The notes below the pieces were generated by a model. The model was not told the origin of the DNA and did no database searches. It saw only the letters and a program-made list of their open reading frames with translations. From Kroppenstedtia eburnea (GTDB taxonomy: Bacteria > Bacillota > Bacilli > Thermoactinomycetales > DSM-45169), in NCBI RefSeq assembly GCF_013282215.1, contig NZ_CP048103.1:3100001-3164000 (forward strand): 64,000 nt of DNA. The letters are read 5' to 3'. Position 1 is the first letter of the stretch. Each line of letters opens with the position of its first letter. This document shows, one piece after another, positions 50,258 to 60,295 of the stretch. Both the position numbers and the translations under genes were made by a program.

Positions 50258-51691
50258 TCATTCACCAATGTTCTCGAGGATCAACTGGTTCACCATCTTC
50301 GGGTTGGCTTTCCCTTTGGTCGCCTTCATCACCTGGCCGACCAAGAAGCCCAGTGCCCGGTCTTTCCCGTTTTTATAGTCGACCACCGATTGCGGATTGG
50401 CTTGCAACACATCACTGACGATCCCTTTCAGTTTCCCTTCGTCACTGATCTGTACCCAGCCTTTTTCCTCCACGATTTTGGCCGGGTCTCCCCCCTGTTC
50501 CACCAGCTCTTTAAAGACTTTCTTGGCCAGCTTGGAACTGATGGTTCCCCGGTCGATCAGCTGAATCATCCGTGCCAGGGAATCGGCGGTGATTTGGGTC
50601 TCCTCCAGCTCCTTGCCCTGGTTGTTCAGATAACCGAGCAGTTCCGAGGTGACCCAGTTGGCCGCCGACTTGGGATCGGCTCCCGCCGCCGCCACCTGAT
50701 CAAAGAAGTCGGCGATTTTTGGGGAAGAGGTCAAGAGACCCGCATCATAGGCGGACAGGCTGAAGGTGCTCATATAACGCTCCCGCCGTGCATCGGGCAA
50801 TTCCGGGAGGGAGTCTTTCACTCTCTCTATCCACGCTTCATCGGGTTGGAGCCGGACCAGATCCGGTTCGGGGAAATAGCGGTAGTCATGGGCTTCTTCC
50901 TTGCTCCGCATCACCTGGGTCCGCCCTTGATCCTCCAGCCAGCGCATCGTTTGCTGAACGATGGTGCCACCTTCGGAGAGAACCTGTGCCTGCCGCTCTT
51001 CCTCGTACTTGAGAGCCCGTTCCACATTGCGGAAGGAGTTGAGATTCTTCATCTCCGTCTTGGTGCCGAAGGTGGTGCTTCCGACGGGTCGCAGGCTGAT
51101 ATTGGCGTCACAGCGAAGGGAACCTTCTTCCATTTTTACGTCGGAGACACCGGTGTATTGAATGATCTGCTTCAATTTTTCCAAATAAGCCCGGCCTTCT
51201 TCCGGGGAACGCATGTCCGGCTCCGACACGATTTCGATCAGGGGCACCCCGACGCGGTTGTAATCCACCAGCGTACCGTCTCCCTGATCGGAGTGGATCA
51301 GCTTGCCGGCATCTTCTTCCAGATGGACGCGGGTAATCCCGATTCGCTTCTTCTCTCCGTCCACCTCGATCTCCAGCCAGCCGTCGGTTCCGATCGGTTG
51401 GTCATATTGAGAGATCTGGTATGCCTTGGGCAAGTCGGGGTAAAAGTAGTTTTTCCGGTCGAATTTGCTCATATCGGCGATGTTGCAGTTGAGGGCCAGC
51501 GCAGCCTTCATCGCGAATTCCACCGCCTGCCGGTTCAGCACCGGGAGCACCCCGGGATGGCCGAGGCAGATGGGGCAGGTCTGTGTGTTGGGCGGAGCTC
51601 CGAACTCGGTGGAGCAGCCGCAGAAAATCTTGGTTTGGGTGGACAGTTCCGCGTGGACTTCCAGGCCGATCACAGTCTCAAATTGACTCAT
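50258..51691 (-). CDS. gatB: aspartyl/glutamyl-tRNA amidotransferase subunit B
   Basis: tRNA-binding and kinase subunit of GatCAB, which converts Glu-tRNA-Gln (and Asp-tRNA-Asn) to the amidated forms. The N-terminus [20 protein letters not shown] and the signature [19 protein letters not shown] are typical, as is the C-terminal YqeY-like domain. It has 477 residues. It overlaps gatA by four bases (ATGA). Confidence 0.97.
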   Translation of the reverse strand: MSQFETVIGLEVHAELSTQTKIFCGCSTEFGAPPNTQTCPICLGHPGVLPVLNRQAVEFAMKAALALNCNIADMSKFDRKNYFYPDLPKAYQISQYDQPIGTDGWLEIEVDGEKKRIGITRVHLEEDAGKLIHSDQGDGTLVDYNRVGVPLIEIVSEPDMRSPEEGRAYLEKLKQIIQYTGVSDVKMEEGSLRCDANISLRPVGSTTFGTKTEMKNLNSFRNVERALKYEEERQAQVLSEGGTIVQQTMRWLEDQGRTQVMRSKEEAHDYRYFPEPDLVRLQPDEAWIERVKDSLPELPDARRERYMSTFSLSAYDAGLLTSSPKIADFFDQVAAAGADPKSAANWVTSELLGYLNNQGKELEETQITADSLARMIQLIDRGTISSKLAKKVFKELVEQGGDPAKIVEEKGWVQISDEGKLKGIVSDVLQANPQSVVDYKNGKDRALGFLVGQVMKATKGKANPKMVNQLILENIGE

Positions 51692-53145
51692 TGGGCGCCA
51701 CCTCCCAGCTTCGGTTCCGGCAAGCGTTCCCCATGTTGTTCATAAGCGTGGGCCACTTGAAGCACCCGGGCTTCCGCAAAGGGGCGACCCACAATCTGGA
51801 GGCCCACCGGCAATCCGTCAGAGAGGCCGCAGGGAACACTCACCGCGGGCAGTCCGGCCAGGCTGACCGGAATGGTGCAGATATCATTCAGATACATGGT
51901 GAGGGGATCCTCTGTCTTCTCTCCCAGTTTGAATGCCGTCGTCGGGGCAGAGGGACCCACCACCACATCGTATCGGTCGAATATGTTTTCAAAATCGCGA
52001 CGGATCAGGGTCCTCACCTGCTGTGCCTTTTTGTAGTAGGCATCATAGTATCCGGAGCTGAGGGCATAGGTGCCCAGCATGATCCGCCGTTTCACCTCTT
52101 CCCCAAAACCGGCGCTGCGGGTGCGGCTGTACATGTCGATCAGGTTTTCCCCGGCGACCCGTTGGCCGAAACGCACCCCGTCGTAGCGGGCCAGGTTGGA
52201 GGAGGCTTCTGCCGGAGCCAACAGATAGTAGGCCGCCACAGCATACTCCAGATGGGGCAGGGAAACCTCCTCCACCACCGCTCCCAGACCCTCCAACACC
52301 TTCAGTGCCCGGTTCACCCGATCCTTCACACCGGGAGCGATCCCGTCCCCCATCAGTTCCCGGGGGACTGCCACTTTGAGCCCCTTTACATCCCCGGTGA
52401 GGGCGGAGAGATAGTCGGGCACTTCCACATCCGCCGAAGTGGAATCAAGGGGATCATGCCCTGCCATCACCTGCAGGACATAGGCGGCGTCCTCCACGTT
52501 TCCGGTGAGGGGGCCGATCTGATCGAGAGAGGAAGCGAAAGCGATCAGGCCGAAGCGGGAGACCCGTCCATACGTGGGCTTCAAACCCACCACACCGCAG
52601 AAAGCCGCCGGCTGCCGAATGGAGCCGCCGGTATCGGAGCCGAGGGCGAAGGAGACCTGCCCCGCCGCCACTGCCGCCGCCGAACCGCCGCTGGAACCGC
52701 CGGGGACGCGCTCCGGATCCCAAGGGTTGCGGGTCTCGTAAAAACCGGAGTTTTCGTTGGAAGAGCCCATGCCGAACTCATCCATGTTCATCTTTCCCAC
52801 CAGATTGGCCCCGGCTCCCTCGAGCCTGTCCATCACCGTCGCCTGATACAGAGGGGTGTATCCCTCCAGAATTTTACTGCCGGCGGTGGTGGCCACTCCC
52901 TCGGTGCTGATATTATCCTTGATCCCCATGGGGATACCCGCGAGAGGCCCCCTGTTCCCGGAACGCTGATCCAGCGCCTGGGCCCGCCGGCGGGCGCCAG
53001 CCTCGTCCACCTGCAGAAATGCGCGGAGGGTGCCGTCCGTCTCCCGGATCCGTTGCAGAGAGGCATCCAGGAGGTCCGAGGCGGTCAGTTCCCCGCTCTC
53101 CAATCCGTTATGTATCTCCTTGAGAGGTTTCTTCAACAACGACAT
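51688..53145 (-). CDS. gatA: aspartyl/glutamyl-tRNA amidotransferase subunit A
   Basis: Amidase subunit that releases ammonia from glutamine. The amidase signature ([21 protein letters not shown]) holds the Ser-cisSer-Lys triad: Lys in GIPMGIKDN, Ser in DTGGSIRQP and the following Ser. It has 485 residues. It is 12 bases downstream of gatC and coupled to gatB, giving the standard gatCAB order. Confidence 0.97.
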   Translation of the reverse strand: MSLLKKPLKEIHNGLESGELTASDLLDASLQRIRETDGTLRAFLQVDEAGARRRAQALDQRSGNRGPLAGIPMGIKDNISTEGVATTAGSKILEGYTPLYQATVMDRLEGAGANLVGKMNMDEFGMGSSNENSGFYETRNPWDPERVPGGSSGGSAAAVAAGQVSFALGSDTGGSIRQPAAFCGVVGLKPTYGRVSRFGLIAFASSLDQIGPLTGNVEDAAYVLQVMAGHDPLDSTSADVEVPDYLSALTGDVKGLKVAVPRELMGDGIAPGVKDRVNRALKVLEGLGAVVEEVSLPHLEYAVAAYYLLAPAEASSNLARYDGVRFGQRVAGENLIDMYSRTRSAGFGEEVKRRIMLGTYALSSGYYDAYYKKAQQVRTLIRRDFENIFDRYDVVVGPSAPTTAFKLGEKTEDPLTMYLNDICTIPVSLAGLPAVSVPCGLSDGLPVGLQIVGRPFAEARVLQVAHAYEQHGERLPEPKLGGGAQ

Positions 53146-53157
53146 GATCTTCCTCCT

Positions 53158-53448
53158 TTACTCCTCAAAAACGTCGGGAACCCGGAACATCCCGTCTTTT
53201 TGATCCGGTGCGTTCTGCAATGCCTGCTCCCTGTCCAGGGAAGGCCTCTTCTCATCCTCCCGCAGCACGTTGGCCATGGGCAATACGTGACTGGTGGGCT
53301 CCACACCCTCCGTATCCAGTTCATTCAGTTTTTCGGCAAATTGGAGGATATCATTCAACTGCCCGGTGTACAGCCGGGCTTCCTCCTCAGTCAAGGAGAG
53401 ACGGGCCAGCTGGGCCACATGCTCCACCTGTTCTTTGGAAATCGCCAT
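53158..53448 (-). CDS. gatC: aspartyl/glutamyl-tRNA amidotransferase subunit C
   Basis: Small subunit that stabilises the GatA/GatB complex. [19 protein letters not shown] and the C-terminal [16 protein letters not shown]...FRVPDVFE are characteristic. It has 96 residues. ATG at 53448 follows GGAGGTGG. First gene of gatCAB; an extended -10 (TGCTATACT) upstream near 53540 is a possible promoter. The rest of the gap 53449-53770 shows nothing. Confidence 0.96.
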   Translation of the reverse strand: MAISKEQVEHVAQLARLSLTEEEARLYTGQLNDILQFAEKLNELDTEGVEPTSHVLPMANVLREDEKRPSLDREQALQNAPDQKDGMFRVPDVFEE

Positions 53449-53770
53449 CTCAAACCACCTCCATCCCATTTATGGAAGCAAACCAAGGGGCATCATCCAG
53501 CCACCCGGTATCACCTGATCGGACAAGGCCTTTCCTTCCTAACAGTATAGCACAAACCCACTCCCCTCTACCCCCCTGCCCCTGTGACATCTCTTGGGCT
53601 CATGAACTGAAAGAACAAAACACTCCCAACGGGAGCTGGGTGAAGAACGCACACGCGCTGAAAAGAATGAATTCACCCCGCAAATGCAGTTATTTTCTCT
53701 TTGGCAGAGCTACCAGACCCATGTAAAATTGCGCTCCCTGTCGTTAACGTGGCCCATAACTTGTCTTACA

Positions 53771-54190
53771 TCAAACATGGATGATATGCGGCGTGTCGTA
53801 AAACTCATCATCCTCAAAGCGCCAGTATCCGATGAAATGATCCCCTTCGCCTGCCCCTTCGATATAGGGCTTGATCCACTCGATGAAGTGATTTATTTGC
53901 TCGAATCCCAAGGAAATATAAGTTCGGATCACTACATCGATAAACTTTTCCCCATTCACTTCATGTATTTGAAGTTCACTATAGGGAAACCCCGCAAAGG
54001 ATCCATCGTTCCTCCATAACATAAACTCCCAATTGTCAGTTTGAAACAGCGGGTGGTCGGGCGGATCAAAATCCGGTTCCTCTGCATCTGAGCTCTTTGC
54101 GATATTGGTCATATAATCCAATGTTTGAATCACTAATTCCGGGGCATCGCTTCTAAGATTAAAAGCTGCAACAAATTCGCATGAATTCAT
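53771..54190 (-). CDS. hypothetical protein
   Basis: A 139-residue acidic soluble protein. Its pattern (L..L.. tail DHPLFQTDNWEFMLW, then ISLGFEQINHFIEWIKPYI) resembles a widespread small family of unknown function seen in many bacteria; some relatives sit near toxin-immunity loci, but no toxin gene is present here. ATG at 54190 follows AAGGAGG. Confidence 0.65.
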   Translation of the reverse strand: MNSCEFVAAFNLRSDAPELVIQTLDYMTNIAKSSDAEEPDFDPPDHPLFQTDNWEFMLWRNDGSFAGFPYSELQIHEVNGEKFIDVVIRTYISLGFEQINHFIEWIKPYIEGAGEGDHFIGYWRFEDDEFYDTPHIIHV

Positions 54191-54251
54191 TTGGATTCCT
54201 CCTTTCCCCAATTATAATACAGAGTACTGGGACAAATGGATTTGTTTTAAC

Positions 54252-54279
54252 AAAAAGACCGAACCCGTCAGGGTTCGGC
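54252..54279 (-). terminator. terminator of the GDSL esterase gene
   Basis: CCGAACCC/GGGTTCGG stem followed by TTTTTG on the minus strand. Confidence 0.8.
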
Positions 54280-54290
54280 TGATCCGTGTC

Positions 54291-55532
54291 TCAATATATT
54301 TCCGCCGGTGGATCCGGGCGGAATCGGTCCAGGTTGACTGTCTCCGCCATCGCCCGGTAGCCGGCGTCGTTGGGGTGGAGGTGATCACCGGAATCGTAGG
54401 CCGGGTGGAGGCGGTCCGGGTCGGCGGGGTCGCGGAGGATCCTTTCAAAATCGAACACTCCGTCAAAAGCGCCAGCAGTGCGGATCCATTCGTTCACTTT
54501 TTTTCGGGTGGCGTTTCCCTCTTCGGTGTAGTAATTGGCTCCTTTGTACGGCAGCAGGGTCCCCCCGTATATGTTCAACCCCCGCTCATGGGCCTGATCG
54601 ATGATCCGCTTCAACCCCGCGATGATGTGCTCGGCATCATAGTCGTGGGGAGTGTGGCCGATATCGTTGATCCCCTCCAGCAGGATCACATCGGTCACGC
54701 CGGGCTGGCTCAACACATCCCGCTTCAGCCGGTTCAGGGCGCTCGGCCCGTATACCGGGTCATCCCGCCAGATTTTGTTTCCCGAGATGCCGGCGTTCAT
54801 CACAGACATACGGATCCCTTCCTGGCGAAGGCGAACCGACAAAACATCGGGATAGCGATGGTTGGTGCTGTGAGTGGAGCCTGCTCCGTCGGTGATGGAA
54901 TCCCCCAGGGTGACGATGCCCCCGGTGGTCCGGGGATGGGGGATCACATCGACACCGGTCAGCCAATACCAGGCCTGGATCGGTTGGGTGAAAGCGCCGG
55001 GCTCCGTCTCCGCCGCATGGTTGCCCGGCCCGGAAATATAGGAGCGCTGTTTGGCGAGCCGATGCCAGCTGACAGGCCCGCTCTCCCCGGGCACATACAG
55101 GCTGACCGCCAGATCCTCCCCCGCCTCCACCTTGAACCGAAGGGGGTCGCTGTGGGCCGTCATCCCCGGTTCGATGGTGACGGTCTCCTTTCCTCCAAAA
55201 GTGACCCGGGTGTTGGTACGTGGAAGCAGGGCCGCACCTTCCTCCACCTTCCCGATGTAAATATCCCGGAAGGTGACCGGTTGCCGCCCGAATTGATTGG
55301 AGAGGCGGATCCGCACCTTCTTCCCATCCAGGTGGGGATGGATGATCAGCCGCAACGTCCGGTTCTCCATTCCCTCCAGCGCCTCTCCCGAGGGCTCCTG
55401 TTGACTGGCCGTCCAGACACCCATCCACGGTTTCTCAGGCTTGACCGCCTCCGCCTCTTCCCGGGTATCCCAATGGAACGCCGCCCATATCACCCAGATC
55501 AGCGCCGCCGCCCCGATCAGTGCTTTCTTCAT
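54291..55532 (-). CDS. SGNH/GDSL-family esterase, exported
   Basis: Exported hydrolase. Signal/anchor at residues 1-22; a beta-sandwich region (about 40-195, as in SGNH hydrolases with an N-terminal jelly roll); then the SGNH blocks: GDSIT (nucleophile Ser), NAGISGN, LEGINDIGH and the catalytic DHLHPN near the C-terminus. It has 413 residues. Relatives act on acyl esters of polysaccharides or lipids; the exact substrate is unknown. It stands alone. Confidence 0.9.
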   Translation of the reverse strand: MKKALIGAAALIWVIWAAFHWDTREEAEAVKPEKPWMGVWTASQQEPSGEALEGMENRTLRLIIHPHLDGKKVRIRLSNQFGRQPVTFRDIYIGKVEEGAALLPRTNTRVTFGGKETVTIEPGMTAHSDPLRFKVEAGEDLAVSLYVPGESGPVSWHRLAKQRSYISGPGNHAAETEPGAFTQPIQAWYWLTGVDVIPHPRTTGGIVTLGDSITDGAGSTHSTNHRYPDVLSVRLRQEGIRMSVMNAGISGNKIWRDDPVYGPSALNRLKRDVLSQPGVTDVILLEGINDIGHTPHDYDAEHIIAGLKRIIDQAHERGLNIYGGTLLPYKGANYYTEEGNATRKKVNEWIRTAGAFDGVFDFERILRDPADPDRLHPAYDSGDHLHPNDAGYRAMAETVNLDRFRPDPPAEIY

Positions 55533-55710
55533 TCTCTTCCGTCCCCTTGTATTTCGATAGTGATGATTTCCTATGTATCGATAACACCTTACGCTATTTT
55601 ACCCGGTAATTTCCTCGTTGTTCAACCTGCCTCCCTAATTTATTCACCATTTGTACATTTACGTCGATTATTTCCAGACCGATCCCTGCGGCCAAAAAAG
55701 AGAATAGCCG

Positions 55711-55848
55711 CTAAAAGCGTTGTGATTTATGCGTTCATGGACGGTCGGGATTGGGTTTCACATTGCGTTCCGTTGTTCTTACGAGCCAAAGTCACTCCAT
55801 GTGAAACCCAACCCTCCCTTTGAAGGGCTTTTTCACAATGCTTCTAAA
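55711..55848. repeat. palindromic repeat family A, copy 3
   Basis: Compact full-length copy (138 bases): outer arms CTAAAAGCGTTGTGATTTA / TTTTTCACAATGCTTCTAAA and core GGGTTTCACAT...ATGTGAAACCC. The surrounding gap 55533-56165 contains copy 4 and no gene. Confidence 0.88.
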
Positions 55849-55918
55849 CGGTTCAGTCCCCTCGGAGACTCCGCTGGTTTTTCGGTACATCCAGGTCACT
55901 TTTTGCAAGAGGTCGGAG

Positions 55919-56024
55919 ACGGTCGGGATCGGGTTTCACATTGCGCTCCGTTGTTCTGAATTGCCAAAGTCACTCCATGTGAAAACCCACTCTCCCTCAG
56001 TTGTTCTTTTTCACAATGCTTCCA
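55919..56024. repeat. palindromic repeat family A, copy 4
   Basis: Core with one imperfect arm (ATGTGAAAACCC) and the right outer arm TTTTTCACAATGCTTCC; the left outer arm is missing. It lies 70 bases from copy 3 in the same orientation. Confidence 0.8.
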
Positions 56025-56165
56025 GTGTAACGGGCACAACCTGCTAATAGACTTCGTAGTTTTGACCGGTTTGAGCCCCGTCTACACAGGGCGGGATTTT
56101 TCCCCTTCTCCCCTCCATCTCTGTGTTATCATGGACACACAAATCCAAGCAGCCGGGGTGATTTG

Positions 56166-56783
56166 GTGAAACGGTTCGGCATCTCGGGCCCCCTGTGGTG
56201 GGCCGTACTGCTGGCGGGTGTTCTTGCCGTCCATTTTTTCATCACCTTTTGGTATCTGACACCCAATAACCCTGTGAAAAGTAAATGGTGGGACTCACTG
56301 TACGCCTATATGGATCCCCTGTTCACCCAAAATTGGCAACTCTTTGCCCCCAACCCCGTCTCCCAACATCAAGACGTCTGGGTCAAGGCCCGGGTGAAGG
56401 ATCCCGGGACCGGTCAAGTTCGGGAGACGGACTGGAAAAACATCACCGGGCCGATGATCCAGGAGAAGCAACCGAAGCGAATCTCCTCGGAAGATCGAAT
56501 CCTGCGGCAGATCAGTGTGGGGGCCCGCCAATTCCGAAGTAAGGATCCGAAGGAGAACCAAGAGGGGGAGTGGATTCTGCAACGGTCGGCCTCCACAGCC
56601 TTGGGACGAGCTTTACCCGACAGCAACCTCTCCCAGGTCAAAATCCGGGTGGTGACCAATCTCTTTCCCCGATTTCAGGATCGGCACAAGGGAGATGATG
56701 AAACCCCGCTTCATTATCAGGAGTCGGCCTGGCTGGAATACCTTCCGGCGGATCCCGCCCCGGCAAAGGAGTGGCCGGAATGA
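56166..56783 (+). CDS. DUF5819 family protein
   Basis: A 205-residue protein: one N-terminal membrane helix (about residues 10-30) followed by an external domain with NWQLFAPNPVSQHQDVWVKARV, the hallmark of DUF5819. GTG at 56166 is preferred to the adjacent TTG, with GGGGTGAT as ribosome-binding site. It overlaps the next gene by four bases, and DUF5819 genes are commonly next to HTTM genes, so the two probably work together. Function unknown. Confidence 0.82.
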   Translation: MKRFGISGPLWWAVLLAGVLAVHFFITFWYLTPNNPVKSKWWDSLYAYMDPLFTQNWQLFAPNPVSQHQDVWVKARVKDPGTGQVRETDWKNITGPMIQEKQPKRISSEDRILRQISVGARQFRSKDPKENQEGEWILQRSASTALGRALPDSNLSQVKIRVVTNLFPRFQDRHKGDDETPLHYQESAWLEYLPADPAPAKEWPE

Positions 56784-58126
56784 TCAAACGCCTGGAACAC
56801 TTCCTGACCACGCGCCATCTGCTGATCGGAACCGGCCTGATGCGCTTTTTCCTCGGGATCGGGATCTTGTATCATCTCATTTTCCACTACCGGGAACGAC
56901 ATCTGCTGTGGGGGGCCGGCGGATTGTGGCCGACGGACAAGTTTTTGGAAGCGTCAGCGAAGCGGGGGATTGTCACCCTGTTCCAACTGTCGGATTCCCC
57001 CTGGTTTTTCGAGGTCGTCTACCATCTCGGCATCCTGGTGGTCCTGATGTTCATTCTGGGATTTCGGACCCGGTTGGCGACAGTGCTCACTTTTTTACTG
57101 GTCTGGTCGCTTTATTACCGCAACCCTTTCATCACCAACGGCGGCGACAATATCGTGCGCATTCAGCTCTTTTATCTGATGTTTACCCAGGCGGGAGCCG
57201 CCTTTTCCCTGGACCGGTGGCTGCAAAAACGGAAAAAAGCCGGGACGCCGGGATGGCTCGCCCCTTATGGGGCGGTTCTGCACAATGTGGCGGCGGCGGC
57301 CATCATTATTCAACTGATGTTTATGTATTTCACATCGGGTATATATAAAGTGATGGGGTCGATGTGGCAGGAGGGGACCGCCGTCTATTATGCGATGCGG
57401 GTGCAGGATTATGTATGGCCGGGGGTGAGCCCCTGGTTCTGGCAATCGGAAACGGTGATCGTCTTTCTCAGCTACGCCTCCGTGTTGTTCCAAGTGTCCT
57501 TTCCTTTTCTGCTCCTCAACCGATACACCAAATACCTGGCCTTGTTGGGAGCGTTCACCTTTCACACCGGGGTGGGGCTGATGATGAACCTGGCTCTCTT
57601 CTCCTGGTATATGATTGCCTGTGAGTGGATTCTGCTCGGCGATCGGGAATACCATCGCCTTGCCCGCCTCGGAAAAGGGATCCGAGCCAAAGGAGGTGCC
57701 TGGATGTTGAAGCACCGACCCGCTTTTTTCGCCCGTTGGGAAGTGACTGTCTTTTACGACGGCTGGTGCCCCTTCTGCACCCAAAGCGTGAACACCGCCC
57801 GTCGGCTGGACTGGCTTCGCCTGTTGAAGTTTGTCTCCTTCCGGGAACCCGGGGTGCCGGAACGCTTCGGCCTCGATCCCGATCGGCTGGAACAGCGGCT
57901 CCACAGTACCGGGGACGGAAAAACCTTTCACGAGGGAATCGACGGAATCCTGCAGATGGTGACCCGCCTCCCGCTCCTGTGGCCGGCTGTCCCCTTTTTG
58001 TTTCTCTCCCGGTGGCTGGGCTTCGGCCAGCGGGTCTACGACTGGATCGCCGCCCGCAGAACCATCCTCCCCACCGGGGGCTGTGACGAACACTGCTCCA
58101 TCGAGGACCCGAAAAAATCCTCGTAA
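56780..58126 (+). CDS. HTTM-domain membrane protein fused to a DCC thiol-disulfide domain
   Basis: A 448-residue protein. Residues about 1-290 are a horizontally-transferred-transmembrane (HTTM) domain, distantly related to vitamin K-dependent gamma-carboxylase (NPFITNGGDNIVRIQLFYL, YFTSGIYKVMGSMWQEG). Residues about 320-440 are a DCC (DUF393) domain with the CxxC motif in FYDGWCPFC. HTTM and DCC are often neighbours; here they are one chain. ATG at 56780 overlaps the DUF5819 stop and follows GGAG. The substrate of this membrane oxidase/carboxylase-like system is unknown. Confidence 0.88.
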   Translation: MIKRLEHFLTTRHLLIGTGLMRFFLGIGILYHLIFHYRERHLLWGAGGLWPTDKFLEASAKRGIVTLFQLSDSPWFFEVVYHLGILVVLMFILGFRTRLATVLTFLLVWSLYYRNPFITNGGDNIVRIQLFYLMFTQAGAAFSLDRWLQKRKKAGTPGWLAPYGAVLHNVAAAAIIIQLMFMYFTSGIYKVMGSMWQEGTAVYYAMRVQDYVWPGVSPWFWQSETVIVFLSYASVLFQVSFPFLLLNRYTKYLALLGAFTFHTGVGLMMNLALFSWYMIACEWILLGDREYHRLARLGKGIRAKGGAWMLKHRPAFFARWEVTVFYDGWCPFCTQSVNTARRLDWLRLLKFVSFREPGVPERFGLDPDRLEQRLHSTGDGKTFHEGIDGILQMVTRLPLLWPAVPFLFLSRWLGFGQRVYDWIAARRTILPTGGCDEHCSIEDPKKSS

Positions 58127-58142
58127 CACGCAGCCCACCCCG

Positions 58143-58176
58143 AAAAACACCGGCTCGGAAGATCCGGTGTTTTTTC
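58143..58176 (+). terminator. terminator of the DUF5819/HTTM operon
   Basis: AACACCGG/CCGGTGTT stem followed by TTTTTT. Confidence 0.88.
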
Positions 58177-58258
58177 ATTCTCGTCTTCAAATCCCTCTTC
58201 ATCCTCAACAGGTACCCCTTCAGGCAATTTTGATCTTGTTTTTCAGCAAGGCGGGGGC

Positions 58259-58323
58259 AGGATGGTGGGGCGGCTCCGATCTCTTGCAAAGAGCGCAAAG
58301 GCTCTTCGCCTCCCCACCATCCT
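58259..58323. repeat. 12-bp perfect inverted repeat with structured loop
   Basis: AGGATGGTGGGG and CCCCACCATCCT enclose 41 bases that themselves fold (CTTTGC/GCAAAG). It lies in the 340-base gap between convergent genes; no T run follows. No gene seen here. Confidence 0.7.
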
Positions 58324-58466
58324 AGCCCATCTGTGATTTTCCACACAATGTTCGCTGAGGGGGCACAGGTTTGCTCTTTCAAAGAACCCTTGCCAGTCTG
58401 CCTAGATGCCTTTTTGTCAATCGAATAACACCAATCAATCATCTTTCCATTCAGTTGTGTGAAGTT

Positions 58467-59174
58467 TCAAGGATCCTCCTTTTCAATATCCTTCAAGGTG
58501 ATCCGGGTCTTTGGGCCAAAGGCTGTGGAAAACTTCCCTACCCCGGACTCCCGCTCCTCAGTGAAATCACTCCAGATGATGGTGACCCATTGATAATCGT
58601 ATCCCTCTTGATTCAAAAGGGACTGAATTTTCTTTGTATGTTGGAGAAAATCTTTCTTCCTGTCCTGAGCCGAATCAAGCACCACGTCGATCTCAAGCGG
58701 TCCCTCCTCCAGTCTCAGTGTTTTATCCCATGGAACATCGGGATCCAGCTGGCCCTTCAACACCTCCAAATAGACTTCGACAGATTTGACGTTTTTCACT
58801 TCACTTTTTAAGAGTGAAGTGATTTCCCTTGCAGCCTCCTTACTCAATCGATCCATCAGTTTTTCATCCAACCTGTCGTCCCGGATCCCATCCCAAGTCA
58901 CCTCGGGCTTGAAAAAACCACTTACGCTGAATTCATACTTATTTGAGTCACTGCCGATTTCCGTCACGTCAAATTCATATGTGCCCCCAAACTTGAAATC
59001 GTAGAATCCGTCATCGACACGCAACTCCTTTTCCGGGTAAGTGGCCGCCAGATAGTTTTCCAGTGCTGTCTTGGAGACCAGTTGACTGACGGGATTTCCA
59101 TTGAATGCATTATAAAGGAACAAAACCAAGCCAACGAGTAACACCAACAAGACCGTATAGACTTTTTTCTTCAT
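58467..59174 (-). CDS. membrane-anchored protein, YfjL-like
   Basis: A 235-residue protein with one N-terminal membrane helix (about residues 5-24) and an external domain; residues 35-85 (LENYLAATYPEKELRVDDGFYDFKFG) resemble the YfjL-like N-terminal domain of Bacilli. Third gene of the sigma/anti-sigma unit, starting two bases after the anti-sigma stop, so it is probably part of the same response. ATG 59174 with GAGG upstream is chosen. Confidence 0.7.
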   Translation of the reverse strand: MKKKVYTVLLVLLVGLVLFLYNAFNGNPVSQLVSKTALENYLAATYPEKELRVDDGFYDFKFGGTYEFDVTEIGSDSNKYEFSVSGFFKPEVTWDGIRDDRLDEKLMDRLSKEAAREITSLLKSEVKNVKSVEVYLEVLKGQLDPDVPWDKTLRLEEGPLEIDVVLDSAQDRKKDFLQHTKKIQSLLNQEGYDYQWVTIIWSDFTEERESGVGKFSTAFGPKTRITLKDIEKEDP

Positions 59175-59175
59175 A

Positions 59176-59751
59176 TCAGTCATCCTCATCCCTTAACTTC
59201 CGGATCAAGAGCCCGATCACGCATCCGATCAGTGCAAAGGCATAGTGAATCAAAGACATCCAAACCGCCGCCAAACCCGTGTCAAAAACAAATTGGATCC
59301 ATGTGACATCGATGAGCTCCCCATGGACATATTCGGTGATGCTGTTGCCGACCGACCAGACAAAAATCGGGGGAAAGGAGATGAGAAACACCGTCTTCAT
59401 ATCCTTATAAAAGAGATAGGTGACCAACCCCAGCACTGTATACCACAATATAAAACCGAAGCTTTCATTCAGAATCGAGGTGTTGATCGCCAGAAAAAAG
59501 GAGATGGCAACAAAAATGATTTGGTAGATGGAAAGCTTGCGATGGATTCTCTTAAACATTTTTTCATGGTCGATCCTCGATTCAATCTCTACTTTGGGCA
59601 GGGGCTGTTGGGACTGGCTGACCAGCTGTTGGATTTCTGCATTTTCCTTCGCCTCTTCTTCCAGCCACCGGGTCGTCTCCTCGCTTAGGAGCCCGTCGTT
59701 ATATAACGGAAGCAAATCCTCAACGATCGCACGCCGTACCTTGTCATCCAT
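59176..59751 (-). CDS. putative membrane anti-sigma factor
   Basis: A 191-residue protein: cytosolic N-terminal helical region (EDLLPLYNDGLLSEETTRWLEEEAKEN, residues about 11-37), where ECF anti-sigma factors have a short zinc-finger-like domain but here lacking the His-Cys-Cys ligands, followed by four membrane helices (residues 75-185). It overlaps the sigma gene by eight bases, which is the strongest evidence for the role. Confidence 0.72.
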   Translation of the reverse strand: MDDKVRRAIVEDLLPLYNDGLLSEETTRWLEEEAKENAEIQQLVSQSQQPLPKVEIESRIDHEKMFKRIHRKLSIYQIIFVAISFFLAINTSILNESFGFILWYTVLGLVTYLFYKDMKTVFLISFPPIFVWSVGNSITEYVHGELIDVTWIQFVFDTGLAAVWMSLIHYAFALIGCVIGLLIRKLRDEDD

Positions 59752-60238
59752 GTGATCCCTCCCATCCTCTCTGCAGTTTCAGCTTGGCCCGATGAAAGGT
59801 GACCCTGGCATAATTCTCACTTTTCCCCATCAAGAGCCCGATCTCTCGAAAGGACAGCTCACCATATACACGGTATGTCACCACCTCTTTGGAATGGGCA
59901 TCCAGTTGATTGATTTTTTGCAGCAGCTGATCACTTTGCTCCTTCTGTATATACTGTTCTTCCGCGGAAATGGCTGTCCCCTCTTCCGACCGAACCCGAT
60001 CCTGCAACCGGTCCTTATACCTTTTGGATCGAATATGCTTTTTCCATAAGTTCTTGGCAATCGCAAATACCCAGGTTTGGATCGTGGATTGGCCGGAGTA
60101 GGATTGAAACCCTTTGACCGCTTGATAAAAAATCTCTTGTGTTAAATCCTCCGCCACCTCTCTGTCCATGGTTTTCAGATAAAAAAAGGCATAGATCCCC
60201 GGTTGAATCTCGCGATACAGCTCCTCCAGTCCCATCAT
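59744..60238 (-). CDS. ECF RNA polymerase sigma factor
   Basis: A 164-residue extracytoplasmic-function sigma factor: region 2 (FFYLKTMDREVAEDLTQEIFYQAVKGF, then TWVFAIAKNLW) and region 4 (VTYRVYGELSFREIGLLMGKSENYARVTFHRAKLKL) are both clear. It heads a three-gene unit with the membrane anti-sigma and the YfjL-like protein and has an ECF-type promoter in front, so autoregulation is likely. Confidence 0.92.
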   Translation of the reverse strand: MMGLEELYREIQPGIYAFFYLKTMDREVAEDLTQEIFYQAVKGFQSYSGQSTIQTWVFAIAKNLWKKHIRSKRYKDRLQDRVRSEEGTAISAEEQYIQKEQSDQLLQKINQLDAHSKEVVTYRVYGELSFREIGLLMGKSENYARVTFHRAKLKLQRGWEGSHG

Positions 60239-60295
60239 GCCCCTCCCTCATCCAGACCCGTCCCGGATGGGCAAGCGATCTGTCCTTCACTTTAT

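Noticed and set aside
51583-53550. A 655-codon open frame opposite gatA/gatC
   Set aside because: It is the antisense of conserved gat genes; no domain is recognisable and there is no start signal.
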